Assembly: GCF_000378145.1 (NCBI RefSeq)
Contig: NZ_KB899284.1
Span: forward strand, 116,384 to 180,383
DNA length: 64,000 bases
DNA from: Saccharibacillus kuerlensis DSM 22868
GTDB taxonomy: Bacteria > Bacillota > Bacilli > Paenibacillales > Paenibacillaceae
Direction of reading: 5' to 3'
Shown: piece after piece, positions 1 to 9,381 of the stretch
Layout of the letters: each line of letters starts with the position of its first letter
Numbering within the stretch: the first letter of the stretch is position 1
Made by a program: the position numbers and the translations under genes
Notes under the pieces: generated by a model
Database searches by the model: none
Told to the model about the DNA's origin: nothing
The model's input: only the letters and a program-made list of their open reading frames with translations

Positions 1-1
1 C

Positions 2-76
2 GCCGAAGCGATCACGCTGATCATCCGCGCACTGGAAAGCGACAGCTCCGTGAAGTCGCTGCTGGACAGCCTGTAA
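2..76 (+). CDS. C-terminal end of an unidentified protein (partial)
   Basis: An open frame enters from the left edge and ends at the TAA at 74-76. Only 24 residues are visible, ending SVKSLLDSL, too few to assign a family. A strong intrinsic terminator follows about 40 bases later, which supports this being the true end of a rightward gene. Confidence 0.55.
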   Translation, partial: AEAITLIIRALESDSSVKSLLDSL

Positions 77-118
77 GAACTAACGTATTGATTTATCCAC
101 CCCCTTGGATAAATGAAA

Positions 119-147
119 AGCCCGTCCTTATGGACGGGCTCTTTTTG
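119..147 (+). terminator. Intrinsic terminator
   Basis: AGCCCGTCC and GGACGGGCT form a 9-bp perfect stem around a TTAT loop, followed by CTTTTT. It ends the partial gene at the left edge and, with its A-rich left flank, may also serve the leftward chemoreceptor gene. Confidence 0.9.
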
Positions 148-182
148 CTATGTGAAGCCATGGTTTTTATGCGCAAAAGACC

Positions 183-1886
183 TTAGATCTTGAAGCGGCT
201 TACGGCGTCATGCAGATTTTCCGCGAGATGAGACAAAGCTGCCGAGGAAGAAGAAATCTCCTGCATGGAAGCAAGCTGCTGCTCGGCTGCCGCAGCCACG
301 TTCTGCGAATGGTCGGACGTCTCGTCCGCGATGTGCAGAATGCCTGATAGATTCGAAGAAGCGTGCTGCACGTGCGAAGACAGTTCGGTTGTTTCTCCGG
401 ACATAACTTCAACACGGCCTGTCAGATTGCCCATCAGCTCGAGAATTTCCTTGAAGTTCGTTTGTGTCCGTCTGATCGCTTCAAGTCCGGCCTGCACCTC
501 CGTGCCTACCTGTCCGATGGAACGAGTAGAATGCTCCATGTCGTTCTGAATTTCGTGGATCAGGCCCGAGATCTGTGAGGAGGACTGCTGGGACTGTTCG
601 GCCAGCTTGCGCACTTCGTCGGCAACGACCGCAAAGCCTCTGCCGTGCTCGCCGGCTCTGGCCGCTTCGATCGCCGCATTCAGTGCGAGCAGGTTCGTCT
701 GCGCGGCGATCGTCGAAATGAACTGCGAGATTTCCTCGATTTCTTTCGAACGATCGTCCAGCATCTGAATAATCCTGCCGCTCTCGTGAACGGAACGATC
801 GATCTCTTGGATTTGAAGAACGGTATCGTCGACGAGACGATCGCCTTCCGATGCTTTGCGGATTGTTTGACTGCTTACGTCCAGGACAGCCGAGGCATTG
901 CCTGAGATGGACTGCATACCTGCTGCGACGTCACTAAGCACAGATGTACTGTCGTTGAGGCGATGTGCCGACTGTTCCGAACCGACTGCAACGTCTTGAA
1001 TGGATTGAGCGATGGTTTCCGTCGCCTGGCTGGTCTGATCCGCACTGGCGGATAATTGTTCGGAAGAGGAAGCTACTTGATGGGACGTTTCGATGACTTC
1101 ATTGAACGTATTTCTCAAACTTTCCGTCATCGTATTAAAGCTGCCGGCCAGGCTGGAAATTTCGTCGCCCGCCCGATCGTCTACTTGATGGGTAAAGTCG
1201 CCGCCGCCGGCTTGATACAGCGAAGCGGTTACGGCGCCAAGCCGCTTTCGGATTCGTGAAGTGAAGAGGAAAACAAATGCAGTGGATAAGAGCAGAATAA
1301 CGCCAAGTGCAATTAGGAATACCGTGAAGAAGCTGGAGAGAATACTGTCGATAATGCTTTGCGGCGCTCCCACGTAGAAAATGCCAATGACTGCTCCTGA
1401 CGCGTCATGGAGCGGCATGTAGGCAGCCTGATACGTATTACCTGCTACATTGGCTTCTCCGGTATACGGTTGTCCGCTATCGATCACAATTTGTTTCACC
1501 TTGTCCGATACCTGCGTACCGACGGCGCGGTTGCCGTTGATTTGAACATTGGTCGCAACCCGGGTATCTCCCTGGAAGATTGTGACCGTACCGCCGCTGT
1601 CTTCGCCGATTGTATCGACCAGTTCAAAGTTGTCGTTTATAACGGTTTCGCCCTTGAACAGTTTGCCGTCCGAGATGGACCATTCTCCGGGGTAGGCACT
1701 GTCGATATAGCGATAAGCCAAAGCCATATCATTTTTAGCTTTTTCGACTGCAAATTCCTTGATGCCTCGAGTTACCTGATCTTGTACAATCACTCCCACA
1801 ATACCGGAAAATAGAATCATGCAGGCGAGAAACAATAGATTTATTTTTGTACCCAATTTCATTTTCAGCTGCAGTTTTTTACGCAA
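183..1886 (-). CDS. Methyl-accepting chemotaxis protein, single-Cache type
   Basis: A membrane chemoreceptor of 567 residues. A first membrane helix at about 14-34 is followed by an extracellular single-Cache-like sensor (about 40-180, with the typical IGIFYVGAP strand near its end), a second helix (about 186-208), HAMP (about 209-261) and a cytoplasmic signalling coiled coil. The signalling hairpin tip, with [18 protein letters not shown] and [17 protein letters not shown], lies at about 396-432 and would bind CheA and CheW. There is no C-terminal CheR/CheB tether pentapeptide. The ATG is preceded by AAGGAG. It stands alone, and its ligand cannot be inferred. Confidence 0.95.
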   Translation of the reverse strand: MRKKLQLKMKLGTKINLLFLACMILFSGIVGVIVQDQVTRGIKEFAVEKAKNDMALAYRYIDSAYPGEWSISDGKLFKGETVINDNFELVDTIGEDSGGTVTIFQGDTRVATNVQINGNRAVGTQVSDKVKQIVIDSGQPYTGEANVAGNTYQAAYMPLHDASGAVIGIFYVGAPQSIIDSILSSFFTVFLIALGVILLLSTAFVFLFTSRIRKRLGAVTASLYQAGGGDFTHQVDDRAGDEISSLAGSFNTMTESLRNTFNEVIETSHQVASSSEQLSASADQTSQATETIAQSIQDVAVGSEQSAHRLNDSTSVLSDVAAGMQSISGNASAVLDVSSQTIRKASEGDRLVDDTVLQIQEIDRSVHESGRIIQMLDDRSKEIEEISQFISTIAAQTNLLALNAAIEAARAGEHGRGFAVVADEVRKLAEQSQQSSSQISGLIHEIQNDMEHSTRSIGQVGTEVQAGLEAIRRTQTNFKEILELMGNLTGRVEVMSGETTELSSHVQHASSNLSGILHIADETSDHSQNVAAAAEQQLASMQEISSSSAALSHLAENLHDAVSRFKI

Positions 1887-2057
1887 AGTTCGTCCGCTCC
1901 TTAAAAAAAGTATTGCTAACTATATCGGCGAAATTTGAAGGATTTGAAGAGAAAATGACTGGAATTCGACACAAATAGACCTTTCACTTATGTGAAAAGG
2001 CCTATTTGATCATAAATTTTGAATGAAAATGCTTTAGTTGAATGAAAAAGCGTCTCT

Positions 2058-3389
2058 TCAATCTCCCCAAGCACTCTCAGGCAGCAGCATTGGCAGATGA
2101 AAAACGAAAGAGCTGCCTTCCGGCGAGGAGTGCTCCAACTTCAGTTCTCCATTCATCAATACGACAAGCTGTTTACAGATCGACAAGCCCAGTCCGGTGC
2201 CGCCGTAGCGGTTAACGTAACCGGGTGTATGCAGTTGGGTAAAGGCTTGAAACAGCATAGGCTGTTTATCTTTGGCAATGCCGGGGCCCGTATCTTTTAC
2301 AGCAAACGTTAAATAAGCCGTTTCTGCCGCAGAACGTACTGGAGAAAATTCATTTCTAGCAGCGCAAGAAGAGATGACTGCCGCCGAATCTTCTGTAAAG
2401 CCTACCTGCACAACGCTTTCTCTGCCCCAAGACATCCGGACTTCGACTTGCACTTCTCCTTCATTCGTAAATTTTAATGCATTAGACAATAAGTTGACGA
2501 GGATTTGCCGAATTTTGTTCTCGTCCCCGATCCAAAGATCCGGTATGCTTGGCGGTACGCTAGCGTGCAGTCCAATCTTTTTAAGATTAGCTTCGGTTCT
2601 AAACATCTGCGTGACTTCAAGTAGACAGCCTCTCAGAGAGAACGGCTCGCATACGACTTCCATTTTGCCTGCATCCAATCTTGAGTAGTCCAAAATTTGA
2701 TGCAGGATCGTCATCAGCGAACGTCCGCTGGACTGAATGATGCGCAGATACTCCATTTGCGTATCTGACACTTTGGACGATTGCAGCAGTTCCCCCATAT
2801 TCAGAATGGCATTCATCGGTGTACGAATCTCATGACTGAGAATGGCCAGTAGATTGGCTTTCCCTTCCATAGCTTTCTTCTGTTCCTGCTCGGCCTTGCG
2901 CCACCTTCGGTACGTTTGATCCAGATCCAGCATGTTTTCGAAAAAAGCAGCGAGCGAGATCAGCAGTTCCACATCTTCCGGCTGATACGCGTAGAAGTTA
3001 TGATCGAATGCGCACAGCGAACCGAACACTTCACCATCGCTCGTTCGGATGGGTACTCCCATAAACGAACAGCCGCCGATAAACGAGGTAACGCTCATAT
3101 CGCGGGTCAAAGGGTGAGTCAGGTTGCTATCGATCACCAGCGGCCCGGGACCATTTTCGGTCACAAGATGACAGTAAGAGTCGGTATGATCGATCACTAA
3201 TCCTTCCTGCAAAATCACGGCGCTGCGGTTGATTGTATTGAGCACCTTTGTCTGGTCGTGGTCGCTTAGTGCGATACAGAATGTATTGGCAGGGATCACT
3301 TTACTGGCTGTATCTACAATTTGGGCAGCGGAAGTATATAATTTCTCGGATAAGACGTCCATGACGTCGATATAAGTTGTTTTAAGCAA
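2058..3389 (-). CDS. Cytosolic GAF-domain sensor histidine kinase
   Basis: This kinase has an N-terminal GAF domain (about 20-155), a HisKA dimerisation helix with the phospho-acceptor His in LSHEIRTPMNA, and an ATPase domain with N-box (QILVNLLSNALKFT), G1 (DTGPGI) and G2 (GGTGLGLSI). There is no membrane segment and no receiver domain, so it should sense a soluble signal and needs a partner regulator encoded elsewhere. The frame opens at a TTG at 3413 with no ribosome binding site. A second TTG at 3389 lies 5 bases after GGGGGTG and is taken as the start. No adjacent response regulator is present. Confidence 0.9.
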   Translation of the reverse strand: MLKTTYIDVMDVLSEKLYTSAAQIVDTASKVIPANTFCIALSDHDQTKVLNTINRSAVILQEGLVIDHTDSYCHLVTENGPGPLVIDSNLTHPLTRDMSVTSFIGGCSFMGVPIRTSDGEVFGSLCAFDHNFYAYQPEDVELLISLAAFFENMLDLDQTYRRWRKAEQEQKKAMEGKANLLAILSHEIRTPMNAILNMGELLQSSKVSDTQMEYLRIIQSSGRSLMTILHQILDYSRLDAGKMEVVCEPFSLRGCLLEVTQMFRTEANLKKIGLHASVPPSIPDLWIGDENKIRQILVNLLSNALKFTNEGEVQVEVRMSWGRESVVQVGFTEDSAAVISSCAARNEFSPVRSAAETAYLTFAVKDTGPGIAKDKQPMLFQAFTQLHTPGYVNRYGGTGLGLSICKQLVVLMNGELKLEHSSPEGSSFVFHLPMLLPESAWGD

Positions 3390-3637
3390 AAGAGCACCCC
3401 CAGGTATGGTCAAGCTTTTATTGGATGAATGAAAAGGAAACTAGCTTTAGAAAAAAGCGAGAACATTAAATCGGGAATTTTGGATCTTTATAGCGAAAAT
3501 TAGGGGGGAATAGCAGTTTATAGAGGCCTGCCTTATGAAAAACTACATTACTCTCTAAATAAACCGACGTTTCGACAAACTAAACAAATAGAAAAACCGG
3601 CTTTGCCCCAAAAAGAATGCCGAGTTTTACGTTACCA

Positions 3638-3666
3638 TTGCCATTTGCGCTGCGGTTCGCTATGCT
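3638..3666 (+). promoter_or_regulatory. Sigma-A promoter of the thi operon
   Basis: TTGCCA at 3638-3643 and TATGCT at 3661-3666 are separated by exactly 17 bases and lie just upstream of the TPP aptamer, so transcription would begin around 3673. The bases from 3414 to 3637 hold no gene or other clear signal. Confidence 0.7.
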
Positions 3667-3683
3667 AAAAATAAATCAAATAA

Positions 3684-3779
3684 GAATGCGGGTGCTGGAT
3701 GAAGTCCGGCTGAGATTGGAGCCTTGTGCTCGGGACCGTTAATCTGATCCAGGTAATGCTGGCGTAGAGAACCTCATTC
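3684..3779 (+). promoter_or_regulatory. TPP riboswitch aptamer (THI element)
   Basis: The conserved TPP-aptamer blocks are present in order: GGGTGCTGGAT, GGCTGAGAT, GACCGTTAATCTGATC and AGGTAATGCTGGCGTAGAGA. P1 is formed by GAATG (3684-3688) and CATTC (3775-3779). It precedes thiF and an intrinsic terminator, so thiamine pyrophosphate should switch off the thi operon by premature termination. Confidence 0.95.
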
Positions 3780-3788
3780 GAATTGTCC

Positions 3789-3821
3789 AAGCCATTCGTG
3801 TATTCTCGAATGGCTTTTTTG
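3789..3821 (+). terminator. Riboswitch-controlled terminator
   Basis: AAGCCATTCG (3789-3798) pairs with CGAATGGCTT (3807-3816), followed by a T run. The 3' strand of P1 with its two following bases (CATTCGA, 3775-3781) is complementary to TCGAATG (3806-3812) in the terminator. P1 formation and antitermination are therefore mutually exclusive, and TPP binding would favour the terminator. Confidence 0.9.
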
Positions 3822-3945
3822 TATATTCGCGAGGAAAAGGATTCGGGAGCGGGAAGCAAACGGCAGATTGACGGCTGCGACTTATCGCTTGAATTGATTT
3901 TCCGGTTCCAGCGTCCGGCATGATCTTGGAACGAGGAGGGGCATC

Positions 3946-5067
3946 ATGCAGAAAAATGCATGGAATCAGCAGGGGGAGACTGCTGCGGACAGTGGGAACA
4001 CGGTACGCGAAACAATCTCTATTGAAGAAGAAACATCTACTAAAGAAGAAACAAATGATAGGGAACGATATTCTCGTCAGATGCTGTTCGCGCCGATTGG
4101 ATCGGAAGGACAGAGTCGTCTAGCAGAGCGCTCCGTTTGTATCGTTGGCATGGGCGCGCTCGGTACCGTGTTGGCGAATCATATGGTTCGGGCCGGTGTT
4201 GGACGTGTACGTTTGGCAGACCGCGATTATGTGGAGCGCAGCAATCTGCAGCGACAGATGCTCTATGACGAAGAAGATGCCATACAGGCACTTCCGAAGG
4301 TGACGGCAGCCGAGCGCAAGCTGCGCAGCATCAACTCATCCGTGAGGCTGGAGACTGTTTTCGCAGACGTGACGCCTGGAAATATCGGCAGTCTGCTGCA
4401 GGACATCGATCTGGTGCTGGACGGGACCGATAATTTCCAGACCCGGTTTCTTCTGAATGATGCCTGCTACAGCGGAGGAATTCCGTTTATATATGGCGGC
4501 GCGGTCGGATCGCGGGGAATGAGCGCCATTTTCGTGCCGGGGGAGACGCCTTGTCTGCGCTGCTTGATCCCGACTGCGGATTCCGGCGGAGAAACATGCG
4601 ATACGGTAGGTGTGATCTCGCCGATCATCGATATCGTCGCGTCGTATCAAGCGGTCGAGGCGCTGAAGTTTCTGGTGGGAGATCGTGAAGCGAGAAGGGA
4701 AACGCTGCTGTCGTTCGATATATGGAATAATCACCATCACGCGCTGAAGCCGATCTCTCCGCGCCCGGATTGTCCATGCTGTGGATTGAAGCGTTATCCG
4801 GCGCTCAATCGTGAAGAGGAAACGGTGCTGTCGCTGTGCGGACGGGATTCGGTGCAGATCGCGGGACATGAACCGTTCGATCTGGAGCTCTGGCGGAAGC
4901 GGTTAGAGCCGGCTGCACGCAGTCTGAAGACCAACCCATATCTGATTCGGGCAGAAATGCCAGAAGGCGAACGCCTCGTTTTGTTTGAAGATGGACGCGT
5001 ACTTGTGCAGGGGACGGACGATCCGGCCCGAGCCCGAACCGTCTATGCCAAATATATCGGCAGTTGA
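3946..5067 (+). CDS. thiF: ThiF/MoeB-type ThiS adenylyltransferase
   Basis: An E1-like enzyme that adenylates the C-terminal glycine of ThiS for sulfur transfer in thiazole synthesis. The Rossmann motif GMGALG is at 68-73, followed by LDGTDNFQTR. Zinc ligands are CLRC (203-206) and a second pair in DCPCCG (about 279-283). The Cys in GGETCDTVGV (218) matches the catalytic cysteine region. The protein has a 40-residue low-complexity N-terminus and about 85 extra residues after the zinc site, longer than ThiF of E. coli. The ATG is preceded by GGAGGGG. First gene of the TPP-controlled operon. MoeB activity cannot be excluded from sequence, but the context supports ThiF. Confidence 0.92.
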   Translation: MQKNAWNQQGETAADSGNTVRETISIEEETSTKEETNDRERYSRQMLFAPIGSEGQSRLAERSVCIVGMGALGTVLANHMVRAGVGRVRLADRDYVERSNLQRQMLYDEEDAIQALPKVTAAERKLRSINSSVRLETVFADVTPGNIGSLLQDIDLVLDGTDNFQTRFLLNDACYSGGIPFIYGGAVGSRGMSAIFVPGETPCLRCLIPTADSGGETCDTVGVISPIIDIVASYQAVEALKFLVGDREARRETLLSFDIWNNHHHALKPISPRPDCPCCGLKRYPALNREEETVLSLCGRDSVQIAGHEPFDLELWRKRLEPAARSLKTNPYLIRAEMPEGERLVLFEDGRVLVQGTDDPARARTVYAKYIGS

Positions 5068-5093
5068 GGACAATATAAAGGAGGACGACAGTA

Positions 5094-5717
5094 ATGCGCG
5101 ATTTTAGATTGTATGCGATCACCGGTGAAAATTTTCATCCCGGTCGCGAACTTGTCGAAGTGATGGAGCAGGCGATTATCGGAGGCGCGGATATTATACA
5201 GTACCGCGATAAGACGAGCGGAAGGGAAGATCGTCTGCGCAAAGCCAAGGCGCTGCGAGAGCTGACACGCAAATATGATATTCCGTTTATCGTCAACGAC
5301 GATGTCGACTTGGCGCTGGAAGTGGATGCGGACGGTATTCATCTCGGTCAAGGTGATCTGCCGCTGGAAGAAGCGCGGCGCCGGGTAGGGGACAAGGTCA
5401 TCGGCATCTCTACACACGCGATTGAAGAAGCGCTGCTGGCGCAGGAGCAGGGAGCGGATTACATAGGAGCTGGTCCGGTCTACGCTACACAGACCAAGGC
5501 GGACGTGGTCGATCCCGTTGGACTTGATTATATCCGCGAAGTTTCTCGGCAGATTACCATCCCGTTTGTCGCGATCGGGGGCATCAAGCTCGGCAACGTG
5601 GACGAAGTAATCGAAGCCGGTGCCACTCGGGTATGTGCAATCAGCGAGATCGTCAGCAGCGACGACGTGGCGGGCGCCTGTCGGGCATTTATCGATAAAT
5701 TGGAAGGGAAAGGGTGA
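5094..5717 (+). CDS. thiE: Thiamine-phosphate synthase
   Basis: This TIM-barrel enzyme joins hydroxymethylpyrimidine diphosphate and the thiazole phosphate to make thiamine phosphate. At 207 residues it has normal length. Motifs seen are IIQYRDKTS, the diphosphate/magnesium-binding PFIVNDDVDLAL, DGIHLGQGD, and the phosphate-binding FVAIGGI near the C-terminus. An AAGGAGG site precedes the ATG by 7 bases. It lies 26 bases after thiF and 4 bases before thiS, so it is co-transcribed under the TPP riboswitch. Confidence 0.96.
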   Translation: MRDFRLYAITGENFHPGRELVEVMEQAIIGGADIIQYRDKTSGREDRLRKAKALRELTRKYDIPFIVNDDVDLALEVDADGIHLGQGDLPLEEARRRVGDKVIGISTHAIEEALLAQEQGADYIGAGPVYATQTKADVVDPVGLDYIREVSRQITIPFVAIGGIKLGNVDEVIEAGATRVCAISEIVSSDDVAGACRAFIDKLEGKG

Positions 5718-5721
5718 ACAA

Positions 5722-5922
5722 ATGGTGGAGCTGATCATTAACGGAAGCAGGCGAGAGGTAGAGGCGGCTACGGTGGTGGACGTGGTGAGAGAGCTGGGTC
5801 TTGCGGGAAGACCGGTCGTGGCCGAGGTAGACGGGGCGGTATTGACCGAGGAGCAGTGGGCATCGACGGAAGTGAGAACCGGCATGAATATCGAATTAGT
5901 CCATTTTGTGGGAGGGGGCTAA
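5722..5922 (+). CDS. thiS: Sulfur carrier protein ThiS
   Basis: A small beta-grasp protein of 66 residues whose C-terminal glycine is adenylated by ThiF and then thiocarboxylated to give sulfur to ThiG. It starts at the ATG at 5722 (MVELIINGSRREVEAATVV), 4 bases after thiE. It ends VHFVGGG, the ThiS tail. The AAGGG at the end of thiE is its likely ribosome binding site, so translation is probably coupled. Confidence 0.95.
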   Translation: MVELIINGSRREVEAATVVDVVRELGLAGRPVVAEVDGAVLTEEQWASTEVRTGMNIELVHFVGGG

Positions 5923-5926
5923 ACCT

Positions 5927-6799
5927 ATGTCTGAAGCAAATCGAAATAGCGAAAAGCAAACGGACACGAATCGGAATATGAGCTCCAAGGCGGATTGGCC
6001 GAACGAGACTTATGCAGGTACAGCCAGAGATACTTGGCGGATCGGAAATTTGGAAATGACATCGCGCTTTTTCCTTGGCACCGGATTGTTTCCCAACCCG
6101 TTTGTACAGACAGAAGCGATCCGCGCCTCCGGCGCGGAAGTGCTGACGTTCGCCATTCGGCGTGTCGATCTGGAATCTGCGGAAGACGATTCTATTCTGC
6201 AGCATCTGGAGCCGGGCGCTTTTCAGTTTCTGCCGAATACGTCGGGTTCCCGAACGGCGGAAGAAGCAGTTCGTATCGCACGCTTGGCCCGCGCATCGGG
6301 ACTGAGCGACTGGATCAAGGTAGAGATCAGCGCAGACGAGCGCACGCTGCTGCCCGATCCGATCGAGACACTGCGGGCGACCGAAATCCTGGTCAAGGAA
6401 GGATTCACGGTGCTGCCGTATATTTCGGACGATCCGGTGATCTGCCGCAAGTTGGAAGAAGCCGGTGCGGCGGCAATTATGCCAGGCGGAGCACCGATCG
6501 GGACAGGGCTGGGTATTCTGAATCCTTATAACATCGGATTAATCGCCGAAGAAGCGAGTGTACCGGTTATCGTCGATGCGGGACTCGGTACGGCAAGCGA
6601 TGCGGCACTTGCGATGGAACTCGGCGCATCCGCTATTCTGATGAACACGCCGGTCGCCAAAGCCCAAGATCCCGTTGGCATGGCACTGGCGATGAGATTG
6701 GCGATCGAAGGCGGACGGTTGGCCCATCTGTCCGGAAGGATGCCGAAGAAGCGCTATGCTTCCGCCAGCAGCGGTTTGCAGTCGTTGATCGTGGAGTGA
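5927..6799 (+). CDS. thiG: Thiazole synthase
   Basis: A TIM-barrel enzyme that builds the thiazole phosphate from 1-deoxyxylulose 5-phosphate, dehydroglycine and ThiS-thiocarboxylate. The Schiff-base lysine is in WIKVEI. Other family motifs are FLGTGLF, RRVDLES, FLPNTSGSRTAEEAV, IMPGGAPIGTG and VDAGLGTASDAALAMELG. It starts at the ATG at 5927, 8 bases after GGAGGGGG, which lies inside the end of thiS. It carries an N-terminal extension of roughly 35 polar residues not found in typical ThiG of about 255 residues. An upstream in-frame GTG start inside thiS is less likely. Confidence 0.95.
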   Translation: MSEANRNSEKQTDTNRNMSSKADWPNETYAGTARDTWRIGNLEMTSRFFLGTGLFPNPFVQTEAIRASGAEVLTFAIRRVDLESAEDDSILQHLEPGAFQFLPNTSGSRTAEEAVRIARLARASGLSDWIKVEISADERTLLPDPIETLRATEILVKEGFTVLPYISDDPVICRKLEEAGAAAIMPGGAPIGTGLGILNPYNIGLIAEEASVPVIVDAGLGTASDAALAMELGASAILMNTPVAKAQDPVGMALAMRLAIEGGRLAHLSGRMPKKRYASASSGLQSLIVE

Positions 6800-6926
6800 A
6801 CGGATTGAGCCGCATAGAGGCGAATTAAGCAGGAACCGCATAATCGGTCGGCAATCGAAGTTTGACTGAAGACTATAAGGGCTATGAGAGACAGAGTCTT
6901 GGGCTGCCAAGGGAGGCGACAAGGAG

Positions 6927-8150
6927 ATGAACGATTCTTTTATCGTGTTGGGCGGAGGAATTGTCGGACTATCATGCGCGCTGGAACTGCGGCTGCGCGG
7001 AGGAGATGTGACGCTGCTGGAGAGCGGTGTCTGCGGCGGCCAGGCCTCAGGGGCCGCAGCCGGGATGCTGGCGCCATATTCGGAAAACCCGGAGTCGCCG
7101 GATGAGTTTTTCCACTTGTGCCGGGAGAGCCTGGGGCTCTATCCGGAATGGCAGCGGCGTGTCCGGGAAATGTCGGACAAGGACTTCGAGTATACAGAGT
7201 GCGGCAGTCTGTACGCTGCTTACCATGAAGCGGATCTGCTGGCGCTGGAAGGCCGGCTGGATTGGCAGAGGCAGCATGGATCGAGCGGCAAGATTCTGCG
7301 CGGAGCAGAGTTGTTCAAGGCGGAGCCAGGGCTGTCGAGTTCGGTTGTAGCGGCGCTGTGGACGCCGGAAGAGAGTCATGTTTATGCGCCTGACTTTGTC
7401 GAAGCGCTCAAGACGGCCTGTCTGAAGGCCGGCGTCGTGATCCGCGAACGGCTGGGCGCTGTGGAGCCGGTAGAATGGGAACAAGGCATTGAGGTTTGGT
7501 CGGCGGAATACGGTATCGAGGTACGCCTGACAGAGTCCGGCAGCGATATGCAGTCGGCGGATCACAGCGGCGAAGTGCCGTCGGTAAAATCCGGTCACGG
7601 CGTGTTTCGCGCCGATCGACTGGTCGTCTGTACGGGGGCTTGGGCCGGCGGGCTGTCAGACCTGCTCGGTCTTCGCCTTCCCGTGCAGCCGATCCGCGGA
7701 CAGATCTGTGCATACGAATGGCGCGAAGAGCGTACGCCGGTCAAGCATATGGTGTTCTGCAGTCAAGGATATCTGGTACAGAAAACAAACGGGACTCTGG
7801 TCTGCGGCGCATCTGAAGATGTCGCAGGCTTTGATACAAGCGTAACCGAGCGCGGGATCTCGCGCCTGCTGCGCTGGAACAAGCGGCTGCTGCCCGCGCT
7901 GGAGCAGGCGGAGCCGTTCCACCGCTGGGCCGGACTGCGCCCGGCGACGCTCGACGGCCGCCCGCTAATCGGGCGGCTGGAACGCGCGGAACGGGTGATC
8001 TTCGCGGTGGGACACTACCGCAACGGCATTCTGCTCAGCCCTGTCACCGCGAAGCTGGTGGCCGACTGCGCGGAAGGCCGTTCGCCGCAGCCGTGGCAGC
8101 AGGCGTTCCGGCCTGAACGGTTCGGTATGCCTGCGGCAAGCTTGCGATAG
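6927..8150 (+). CDS. thiO: Glycine oxidase ThiO
   Basis: A FAD-dependent amine oxidase of 407 residues that makes dehydroglycine for ThiG. The dinucleotide-binding motif VLGGGIVGLSCALELRL is at the N-terminus. RADRLVVCTGAWAGGL and the C-terminal HRWAGLRPATLDGRPLIG and HYRNGILLSP segments are typical of the family. It has GGAGG about 10 bases before the ATG. It follows thiG after 127 bases without an obvious terminator, so it probably belongs to the same operon. Residues about 190-225 look like a poorly conserved insertion. Confidence 0.92.
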   Translation: MNDSFIVLGGGIVGLSCALELRLRGGDVTLLESGVCGGQASGAAAGMLAPYSENPESPDEFFHLCRESLGLYPEWQRRVREMSDKDFEYTECGSLYAAYHEADLLALEGRLDWQRQHGSSGKILRGAELFKAEPGLSSSVVAALWTPEESHVYAPDFVEALKTACLKAGVVIRERLGAVEPVEWEQGIEVWSAEYGIEVRLTESGSDMQSADHSGEVPSVKSGHGVFRADRLVVCTGAWAGGLSDLLGLRLPVQPIRGQICAYEWREERTPVKHMVFCSQGYLVQKTNGTLVCGASEDVAGFDTSVTERGISRLLRWNKRLLPALEQAEPFHRWAGLRPATLDGRPLIGRLERAERVIFAVGHYRNGILLSPVTAKLVADCAEGRSPQPWQQAFRPERFGMPAASLR

Positions 8151-8227
8151 ACGTACGCTTGCCAACGGAGCTGTATAAGGTGCTGGAGATCGGTCGCTCA
8201 GCTTTCTGAACCGTGCTTGATGCTGCA

Positions 8228-8265
8228 GCGTTCTAACGGAACGTCATTCCGTTAGAACGCTTTTT
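8228..8265 (+). terminator. Terminator of the thi operon
   Basis: GCGTTCTAACGGAA (8228-8241) and TTCCGTTAGAACGC (8247-8260) form a perfect 14-bp stem with a 5-base loop, followed by TTTTT. It lies about 80 bases after thiO. Confidence 0.92.
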
Positions 8266-8359
8266 GACATATTCAAAAACATTAAAGGTTCTTGCAGGTC
8301 CGCTTTGTTGTGTTGGACTGAAGTGAATTTCCTTCGGGAAAATCTAACCATTTTCATAC

Positions 8360-8395
8360 TTAAGAAAAATTTAACTTTGCCTCGCTTTTTCTTAA
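8360..8395. repeat. 10-bp inverted repeat upstream of the vanY-like gene
   Basis: TTAAGAAAAA (8360-8369) and TTTTTCTTAA (8386-8395) are perfect inverted copies 16 bases apart. A TATACT hexamer lies about 10 bases further on (8407-8412). It could be an operator or part of a promoter. No other signal is seen between the thiO terminator and the next gene. Confidence 0.5.
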
Positions 8396-8444
8396 ACGGC
8401 TTCTTCTATACTTGGAGAAGAGAGCGATGGGGAGGAAGAACGGA

Positions 8445-9328
8445 ATGAAAAGCGGGATGAAGAGATGGGGAGTTATAACGGTAATCGTCGCGCTTCTGGT
8501 TGCAGCGGCTGTCTTTAAACTGGCGGATCAGAGGAGCGTACTCGGCGATCATTACGAATTGGCGGATGGCTTAATTCAGGAGATCGCCCTGCGCAACAGC
8601 AGAGAGGCTCTCCGGGTGACGGAAGAAGAGCGGTATGAAGGCGATCTGCTGCTCGTAAACAGCGATTACCCGGCACGTCCGCAGGGAACGAAGCCTGATA
8701 TCGTCGAGCTGTTTGGGCATCCCGAGCTGACAGGCCGGGCAGCTCTGCTGGACAGCAGCATTCGTCTGTCACGGAGTGTGGCATTGAAATTCGTTGTGAT
8801 GCTCGATGCGGCCGCAGCCGACGGAGTCGAGCATTTTCTGATCAGCAGCGGTTATCGAGATCAGGCGGAACAGGGCCAGCTGTATAAGGAGAAAGGTGCG
8901 GATTACGCGCTGCCGCCCGGACGGAGCGAGCATCAACTGGGACTGGCGCTGGACGTAGGTTCGACGGAAGGCAAAATGGGCGAAGCCGACGAAGGCAAAT
9001 GGCTGGAGGAGAATGCGGCAAGATACGGATTCGTGCTGCGCTATCCTGCCGACAAGACAGAAATCACGGGTATTTCGTTCGAACCCTGGCATTTTCGCTA
9101 CGTCGGTCTGCCGCACAGTGTGCTGATGAAAAAAACAATATGGTACTGGAAGAGTATGTGGAGCTGTTGGAGGAGAAAAAGGCGATCTCGACTACCGTCG
9201 GCGGCCGCAAATACGAGGTCTGCTATTATGGACCGGATGAACAGTCGAAGCTTAAAATACCTAAAAACCGCGATTACTCCCTCTCGGGCGATAATCGCGG
9301 CGGTCTGATCCTCACGGTTTATCCGTGA
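8445..9328 (+). CDS. VanY-like D-Ala-D-Ala carboxypeptidase (peptidase M15), with a -1 frameshift
   Basis: An N-terminal membrane anchor (about 7-27) is followed by the M15B catalytic domain. Zinc and catalytic motifs are SSGYRDQAEQ, SEHQLGLALDVG and FEPWHFRYVG. It would trim peptidoglycan stem peptides at the cell surface. The start is the ATG at 8445 after GGGGAGGAAG. After GLPHSVLMKK the zero frame turns into unrelated residues and ends at 9308. The -1 frame continues the expected family tail (NNMVLEEYVELLEEKKAI onward) and ends at 9328. The switch is at an A7 tract at about 9129-9135. The catalytic domain lies wholly before the shift, so the truncated form may be active. Either a sequencing error or real slippage could explain it. 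Confidence 0.82.
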
Positions 9329-9381
9329 GGTTATTTGCATTTGAACAGCTCCAAATTCGAAGCGGCTCAGATATTCAATAT

